Made by a program: the position numbers and the translations under genes
Notes under the pieces: generated by a model
What the model was told of the DNA's origin: nothing
Seen by the model: only the letters and a program-made list of their open reading frames with translations
Databases searched by the model: none
Source of the DNA: Krumholzibacterium sp965370495
GTDB lineage: Bacteria > Krumholzibacteriota > Krumholzibacteriia > Krumholzibacteriales > Krumholzibacteriaceae
Assembly: GCA_965370495.1 (NCBI GenBank)
Contig: CBDUUV010000005.1
Span: 1-47,278, forward strand
Length of the DNA: 47,278 nt
Direction: 5' to 3'
Part shown: in pieces, positions 42,301-47,278 of the stretch
How positions within the stretch are numbered: the first letter of the stretch is position 1
How the letters are laid out: every line of letters starts with the position of its first letter

Positions 42301-43167
42301 TCAAGCCTGTCTGCCTGACAATTTCCATGATAAATATATTTTGAGTTTTTCAGCCACTGAAACCGGGCTGATCTCTTTCATGCACTTCATCGATTCACAA
42401 TCATGGTGTTTACGGTTAGAGTGGAAACAAGGTGAACATTCTACCAGATTGGAAATATTTATATTCTCCGGGTAAGCTGATATTTCAGGTTTTATAAAAC
42501 CCCCGTATATAATCAATGACTTTCTTCCCACACTTTTTGCCAGATGCATCAAACCACCTTCCAAACCAATAAATATTACAGCGTTGTGAAGTATCGCGGC
42601 GGATTGCCGGGCTTTCAATCCCCGGGCATCAACGACATTTTCCAATAAAACATCATTTTTCAAACCAATTTGTACAAAAATTTTTTCTGGAAACATATCT
42701 CTTAATTTCTGAAAATTTTCTATCCCCCATTCCTTGATATTCGCACTGAATTTCTGTTTACCGGAAGGGCAGATCGCGATATATGGCGTGTTAAATCTTA
42801 TTCTGGAATCATCGATCTCATCCTTTGCCAGAAATAGTCGGGGACAGGCTGACTCGTTGAATCCGATCGATTTCATTAACTGGAGGTAAATCGATTCTTT
42901 TGTATTTCGATCTATGAGATATCCCGGGATAAGGTGCCTTTTCGTGGTTTTAATATGTTTATCTGTTACCCAGTCTATATTCGGGTTATTTTCAAAAAGT
43001 TCTTTCCACCGGGCTTCAATAATAATCTTGTGTTGCGGGTATTTTTCTTTCAGGGCTGGCAGCACCAGGCTCATCAATAAATCATCACCCAAAGCCCCGG
43101 ATCGCTTTCTGACAAATACGGTCTTTGGTCTAAGTAAAAAATATATCAATTTCAGATAATCAAACAT
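42301..43167 (-). CDS. Glycosyltransferase family 9 (heptosyltransferase-like)
   Basis: A 288-residue protein, shorter than usual heptosyltransferases (about 320-350). It has the N-terminal GALGDDLLMSLVLPALKEKYP motif, a mid loop ICPSGKQKFSANIKEWGIENF that aligns with the nucleotide-sugar region, and FIGLEGGLMHLAKSVGRKSL, the D/E-x-G-x-x-H-x-A motif with Glu in place of Asp. Likely adds a sugar to a lipid-anchored glycan. The gene is A+T-rich and convergent with the LicC-like gene. Confidence 0.85.
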   Translation of the reverse strand: MFDYLKLIYFLLRPKTVFVRKRSGALGDDLLMSLVLPALKEKYPQHKIIIEARWKELFENNPNIDWVTDKHIKTTKRHLIPGYLIDRNTKESIYLQLMKSIGFNESACPRLFLAKDEIDDSRIRFNTPYIAICPSGKQKFSANIKEWGIENFQKLRDMFPEKIFVQIGLKNDVLLENVVDARGLKARQSAAILHNAVIFIGLEGGLMHLAKSVGRKSLIIYGGFIKPEISAYPENINISNLVECSPCFHSNRKHHDCESMKCMKEISPVSVAEKLKIYLSWKLSGRQA

Positions 43168-43302
43168 AATATTGTACGGCTTTGTTCCCCCTTAAATGGC
43201 AATCAAATATGCCTGTGCCCCGTCAATATTCATCCGGCGACAGTTTCAGGAGCCCTGGTTCAAGGCCCCCCCTTGTAATCTTCTGTTGTTTGATAAAACC
43301 TG

Positions 43303-43851
43303 TTACTTCCGCCTGCCGGCGATCATCACGGCAGCCAGAGTCTTGACCAGGGCACCCGCCAGAAACGGCGTCAGCCCCAACGCTGCGGCTTTCGCGAAAG
43401 AGAGCCCGGTAAGCAGCGACAGATAGAGAGTTCCTGATATCAGGATCAGAGCCGTTCCGGATGCAACACCAGCAAGAATCGCAGGTCTCCTGCCACCAAG
43501 CATCCCGCAGATCCCTCCAGCCATCAATGCTGCCATGGGAAAAGCAAGAAGATAGCCACCGGTCGTGCCAGCCAGGATAACAGGGCCGAATGTAAAATTC
43601 GCAAAGACCGGCGCCCCGGCGACACCAACGGCGATGTATGAAAGCATCGCGTAGAATCCATCGCGCGGACCAAGGACAATGCCGGCCAGAACGACAAAAA
43701 GCGTCTGCATCGTAACAGGAACCGGAGTATACGGCAGGCGGATGGCCAGCTGGGCGCCGATAGCCGTAAAGACCACAAAAGCCATTATCCTGCCAATGCG
43801 CCGCAACGTATCTTTCGATGAAAATGACAGTATTTTTTCAGCGGTTATCAT
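43303..43851 (-). CDS. bioY: Biotin transporter S-component BioY
   Basis: A 182-residue protein with about six helices. IGAQLAIRLPYTPVPVTMQT is the BioY signature, followed by GAPVFANF and GGYLLAFPMAA. BioY captures biotin, alone or with an ECF module, which is not in the window. The start is uncertain: ATG 43851 is used; ATG 43896 and TTG 43929 are in frame and would add 15 or 26 residues. Last gene of the minus-strand group that begins with the BadF-type activator. Confidence 0.92.
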   Translation of the reverse strand: MITAEKILSFSSKDTLRRIGRIMAFVVFTAIGAQLAIRLPYTPVPVTMQTLFVVLAGIVLGPRDGFYAMLSYIAVGVAGAPVFANFTFGPVILAGTTGGYLLAFPMAALMAGGICGMLGGRRPAILAGVASGTALILISGTLYLSLLTGLSFAKAAALGLTPFLAGALVKTLAAVMIAGRRK

Positions 43852-43977
43852 ATTGCTGGAATTCAATTCGAACCCCCTTCGGTACCCCTGGTTCATTCTC
43901 ACTGCGCCAGGCCGGCTCTCTTTCGGCAACGACCTGATCTTTCTACACGAAGAATTTACCGCTTTTCGAAAACTATT

Positions 43978-44601
43978 TCAAGATGTTACTTTTTTTCCCC
44001 CTTTTACGATCTCTCCAACGCCTATATTCCCCAGATAGAAGTTCGCCGTCATCCTGATATGGCTTATAACATGATCTGGAGCGGCCGAGTCGACGCGGCC
44101 AATGATATATTCCTTCCTGATGGCGGAAATCACATTGAAGAACTCGAGAAGCATCATTCTCTGGGTCGTTAGAAAAAAATAGTTGAATTCCAGTTTTTCG
44201 GAATACTGCCCGCCCCCCTCACTTTTTGCGGTAAGGAGCTCACCGAACTCATCCGAGCCGTCCTCCAGGAATATCTCCCTGTACCGCTCGCGTGTACTCT
44301 TTCGCACATCATTCTCGATCTCTTCGAGCACCCTGCCAACCTTCACATCAATGGGCACCTCATCGTTTATCCGCCCAAGCAGTTCCTCCAGAAACGCCTC
44401 TCCTGCGACCACCAGGTCGCTCAGAAATACGATGTTTCTTTCGAGTGAATCAATATATTCAGATTCACTCATTCGCTCCTTCTTCGCTTCGAGAAGCTTC
44501 GCGAGATTCTCATGGAACTGTTCCGGTTCCGGATAATTGCCGGTAATATGATCAGAGAAGGTAACCAGCATATCTTCTATATCCGCATGCTTCTTTTTCA
44601 T
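43978..44601 (-). CDS. Unknown helical protein
   Basis: A 207-residue protein that I do not recognise. It is almost wholly helical and charged (KKKHADIEDMLVTFSDHITG, then LAKLLEAKKERMSESEY), without signal or membrane segment. The ATG at 44601 is preferred; the frame continues upstream to overlap the lipoprotein gene by 53 bp. It follows that gene and precedes bioY. The context suggests an envelope or cofactor-related unit but no function. Confidence 0.75.
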   Translation of the reverse strand: MKKKHADIEDMLVTFSDHITGNYPEPEQFHENLAKLLEAKKERMSESEYIDSLERNIVFLSDLVVAGEAFLEELLGRINDEVPIDVKVGRVLEEIENDVRKSTRERYREIFLEDGSDEFGELLTAKSEGGGQYSEKLEFNYFFLTTQRMMLLEFFNVISAIRKEYIIGRVDSAAPDHVISHIRMTANFYLGNIGVGEIVKGGKKVTS

Positions 44602-44626
44602 CGAGATTCCAACTCTGCCAATCAGG

Positions 44627-46435
44627 TCATTTTCGGCTGCTGGGGACGCCACCAGGTAATACCGTAGCAGTGACTCCAACCGGTGTTGTAAATATCTTGC
44701 CGGCCAGGCCCGCGCCCGGTTGAGGAAGCAGGTCGTTAATCACTCTGCGAACCAGATTCCCGCTTTCTGTAACAGCTGTCATTATCCCACCGCTTTTTCT
44801 GGCGGCAAGGATCCTGACAGGCAGCCAGGCGCTTTCGTGTATCCGGAAATTTCCATCATCCAGAGGAGCCAGATCGATGATCGTCCCCTCATCCAACTGT
44901 ACAAGTATTCCGCCTGCGTGTATTTCCGCGGCCTGGACCATTCCGCTGAAAGGCATCCTGGCTGTTTCTTCCAGTTGTCCGGAATCAAAAGACACAAGCG
45001 TATCGCCGGCCACACCCTTGCCGCTGTGGACGAGGATGATCATGTTGCCGAGCTGTCCTACAACTCTTCGGTCTGCTCCCGGCAATCCCTTACGGCGCAG
45101 GTGTTTCAGCAGGTCATCACCGGCCGTTCCGAATTCATCTATCTTCCTGCCGCTGAACACAAGGAGCTTTCCTCCCGAAGAAAAAGCAGCATCGCGCAGA
45201 TCATTTCCAAGTTTTTTATAGACCGTCCTGCAGCTACTGTCATACCGCTCAAAATAACAGAAACCATCCTCCGTCACTGCAAGAAACCCATGCTCGAGAA
45301 GAAATATCTTTTTCAGTTGCCTGTCATAATCACTTGTAGTAACAACCTCCGGCGAACCATTCGAAGTCCGCAGGATATACGCCTGTGACTTGCGCTTGAA
45401 ATTAATCGCGCATGCGCAAAGATCATTTCGTTGTACGGCATCGACTATCGTGGCGCTTTTCCCCCCGAAGATTTTCACCCTGTGCATTCTGCCGGCTACT
45501 CCCGCGCCGGAATCTTTTTCACTTGTACAGGAAAGGGAAGCTTTTTCTGAATCGCTTGATATTGTGAACAGCTTCCAGGGAAAACCGGATGTTTCGTCTT
45601 CACTGCCCGCTATCCCGGCTGTTGTCCTGCAAAAGAAGGCCTGGTCGGCATATAAAGAGTCATTTGCCGGAAAGGAATCGCTTTCCCGCAAAGAAACTGT
45701 CTCCGTAACCGAAAGCCGTGCGGTCAACATGAAATCGACACTGTTCGTTTTCTTGAAATGATGAACAAATCCTGTTTTCTTTTTGTTCAATCTGACGATC
45801 TCAATCTCTCTGGTTACATAAGGAACATCCTCCGGCTTGACGAGGAAATAGAGGTACCCGTTGACCTCGTCTCCCGGCTCGAGAACCAGGGGTTCAAACA
45901 TACCACTGTAGAGGGCAGGAAAGAGGGATGCTTTGACCATGGGCCGAAACTCCCTGTACTCCTTGAATCCCTTCCACGCGTAATAGGCGCCAAGAGGAGG
46001 AAACACGGCTCCGGCCGCGATATCTTTTTTGCCGTATTTCCTGTATTCCTCCACCTTTCCAGCCCCCCTGATCTTTTCGACCACCCCGGCCGGATGCAGA
46101 GGAAATACTTCTTCGCCATTTATCAGAAGCGAGAACCCATTGAACTCATCCCGCAGATCGAGCGAGTTCATACTGTGGATACGAAAGGAAACAATGTCGT
46201 TATTTCTAATACCGACCAGGACCGGCACGATACCCGAATCAGGCAGGAATGACTTGAAATGGTATTTCAGCTCTTCCGTATCGGAGAGAAACCGCGCATT
46301 GATGTCTATTCCGGCACCGCGCGACAGCCTGGTATCAGGAAGGTCTATCAACGACGGCACTATCTTTTTACAAGAAACGGCGAAAAATGATATGATCAGA
46401 GCCAACGCGAAATAAACGATCTTCCACGATTTCAT
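44627..46435 (-). CDS. Lipoprotein of unknown function with a propeller-like C-terminal half
   Basis: A 602-residue protein. The N-terminus is a lipoprotein signal: MKSWKIVYFALALIISFFAV then SC-KK, with Cys22 as the lipidated residue. Residues about 40-240 form a globular domain I do not recognise (GAVFPPLGAYYAWKGFKEYR). The second half has repeats such as KLGNDLRDAAFSSGGKLLVF and SGGIMTAVTESGNLVRRVI that look like propeller blades. The ATG overlaps the stop of the BadF-type gene by four bases, so translation is coupled. Confidence 0.78.
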   Translation of the reverse strand: MKSWKIVYFALALIISFFAVSCKKIVPSLIDLPDTRLSRGAGIDINARFLSDTEELKYHFKSFLPDSGIVPVLVGIRNNDIVSFRIHSMNSLDLRDEFNGFSLLINGEEVFPLHPAGVVEKIRGAGKVEEYRKYGKKDIAAGAVFPPLGAYYAWKGFKEYREFRPMVKASLFPALYSGMFEPLVLEPGDEVNGYLYFLVKPEDVPYVTREIEIVRLNKKKTGFVHHFKKTNSVDFMLTARLSVTETVSLRESDSFPANDSLYADQAFFCRTTAGIAGSEDETSGFPWKLFTISSDSEKASLSCTSEKDSGAGVAGRMHRVKIFGGKSATIVDAVQRNDLCACAINFKRKSQAYILRTSNGSPEVVTTSDYDRQLKKIFLLEHGFLAVTEDGFCYFERYDSSCRTVYKKLGNDLRDAAFSSGGKLLVFSGRKIDEFGTAGDDLLKHLRRKGLPGADRRVVGQLGNMIILVHSGKGVAGDTLVSFDSGQLEETARMPFSGMVQAAEIHAGGILVQLDEGTIIDLAPLDDGNFRIHESAWLPVRILAARKSGGIMTAVTESGNLVRRVINDLLPQPGAGLAGKIFTTPVGVTATVLPGGVPSSRK

Positions 46436-47124
46436 TCTTCTGCCTTCCTGTTCGCCGGAAATTCACTCTCCGCCGGGAAATGCCCCACTCTCAACCCCTC
46501 AAGCGGTACCGTCCTGCCAAGCGCTTTGACGCTACAATACTTCTCGAAAGTTTTCAAGAAACACTTGTTGTCGCAGAACCCTCCCGACAGGTAGAGAAAC
46601 TCCGGCCTTCCGGTAAAATCGTATATGTTCCTTACCATTCCATGCAGGAACATGGCGACAGACTCCTCTGCCGGGGTCCCTGTGGAAACATGCTCCAGCA
46701 CTTTTTCCATACCAAAGACACCACACGTGACATTTATCCATTTATCAGAGGCGGGGAGATCATCAAAATCTACTTCGTAGTAGCTGCCAAGCAACTCGAT
46801 CGTAGCGCCTGTAGAAGAACCACACGCGAGGTTCCAGTCCAGCTTCCTGACTTTCCTGCCGGCGAAGCTTACATACTTCACGTCCCTGCCCCCTACATCG
46901 ACTACCGAAAAATCTTTTTCCTCGACCATCGACAATGCTCCCTCGGCCAGAGATATGAGTTCATTACGAAAGATTCTGCATCTTTTTCTTGCGCTGTGGC
47001 CTGTTGCGATATCGAAAATAAGACCCTCACGCCGGACCATCTCCCTCGTCTGGATGACCTCCAGTTCACCAGAGCCAGTGTCGAGTATCTTTGTCCAGGT
47101 GCTTCCACAATCGGCGATAATCAA
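46432..47124 (-). CDS. BadF/HgdC-type ASKHA ATPase (2-hydroxyacyl-CoA dehydratase activator-like)
   Basis: A 230-residue protein, slightly short for HgdC (about 260). ATP motifs: IIADCGSTWTKI (phosphate 1) and VVDVGGRDVKYV (phosphate 2); GGFCDNKCFL is near the adenosine end. The two Cys that hold the shared [4Fe-4S] in the HgdC dimer appear as C101 (LACGSSTGATIE) and C134 (NVTCGVF). Such proteins drive one electron into dehydratases by ATP hydrolysis. TTG start with GGAG six bases before it. The genes downstream are not dehydratases. Confidence 0.85.
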   Translation of the reverse strand: MIIADCGSTWTKILDTGSGELEVIQTREMVRREGLIFDIATGHSARKRCRIFRNELISLAEGALSMVEEKDFSVVDVGGRDVKYVSFAGRKVRKLDWNLACGSSTGATIELLGSYYEVDFDDLPASDKWINVTCGVFGMEKVLEHVSTGTPAEESVAMFLHGMVRNIYDFTGRPEFLYLSGGFCDNKCFLKTFEKYCSVKALGRTVPLEGLRVGHFPAESEFPANRKAEE

Positions 47125-47163
47125 TTTTGGCTCCGAATCGTCTTTTTTTTCAAAAGTATACTT

Positions 47164-47214
47164 TTATGAAAGCCTGATAAACGCTTCCACTTTCGCAAGA
47201 ATCGAGTCGTTTTT
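47164..47214 (-). CDS. Possible C-terminal end of an upstream gene (broken by a homopolymer)
   Basis: On the minus strand KNDSILAKVEAFIRLS-stop could be the tail of a 2-hydroxyacyl-CoA dehydratase subunit, which commonly end in an LxxRxEAFI-type helix and pair with BadF-type activators. The frame meets a stop in the A-run next to a C-run (plus 47217-47225), where sequence quality may be poor. Very tentative. Confidence 0.18.
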   Translation of the reverse strand, partial: KNDSILAKVEAFIRLS

Positions 47215-47278
47215 TTAGGGGGGGGAAAACACCACATTTCCACCGCATTTTTTGGGGAGGTTATTGGGCATATAATGG

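Noticed and set aside
43852..43885. GGTTCGAATT on the minus strand as a tRNA T-arm
   Set aside because: No acceptor or anticodon arms fit around it; it lies in the upstream part of bioY.

Overview
The window reads as a chromosomal segment of an anaerobic or fermentative, Gram-negative-type bacterium from a poorly sampled lineage. Bacterial hallmarks are CdaA, HD-GYP, STAS and chemoreceptor-like proteins, a DsbD envelope thiol system, a lipoprotein and BioY. Anaerobic character is suggested by NfnAB-type flavoprotein subunits, HypE/HypF hydrogenase maturation and a BadF/HgdC-type iron-sulfur activator. An FCB-group candidate phylum (Krumholzibacteriota-like) is a guess; there is no rRNA here to test it. 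I saw no tRNA, rRNA, CRISPR array, transposase or phage genes.

Layout. 1-827 (+): the end of folP and the c-di-AMP synthase cdaA. 8429-1163 (-): a compact five-gene signalling operon with a chemoreceptor-like membrane protein, a CheA-like protein with degenerate phosphotransfer and ATPase parts, a small HTH protein, a STAS-GAF-HD-GYP protein with lost catalytic residues, and an intact REC-GAF-HD-GYP response regulator. 8.7-13.9 kb: a nitrilase-family hydrolase, an unknown protein, an alpha/beta hydrolase, guaB and a PHP phosphatase. 13997-14391: a 395-bp element, repeated exactly at 30258-30652, which ends at the stop codon of a 26-residue hydrophobic peptide with a good Shine-Dalgarno. Copy 1 is followed by a small LuxR-type regulator with its own promoter. 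15-21 kb (-): hypE, hypF and nfnAB. 21.2-23.3 kb (-): folE and an OFA-family transporter. 23.6-28.6 kb (+): glnA, gatE and gatD, i.e. glutamine synthesis plus the archaeal-type Glu-tRNA(Gln) amidotransferase, with apparent ATT (glnA) and CTG (gatD) starts. 28.7-35.2 kb: flippase, second repeat copy, UbiA/MenA-like prenyltransferase, LOG-family protein, rhomboid protease, SplB-like radical SAM protein and a histidine phosphatase. 35.4-40.4 kb (+): beta-propeller protein, dsbD and a glycosyltransferase. 40.7-43.2 kb: an A+T-richer surface-glycan patch (LicD-like, LicC-like, GT9). 47.1-43.3 kb (-): a BadF-type activator, a lipoprotein, an unknown protein and bioY.

The two most notable systems are the chemosensory-like operon, where the usual catalytic residues are missing from every part except the last c-di-GMP phosphodiesterase-type regulator, and the duplicated peptide element with twin palindromic operators and a strongly self-complementary leader. 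All functional statements are read from motifs by eye; no database search was run.
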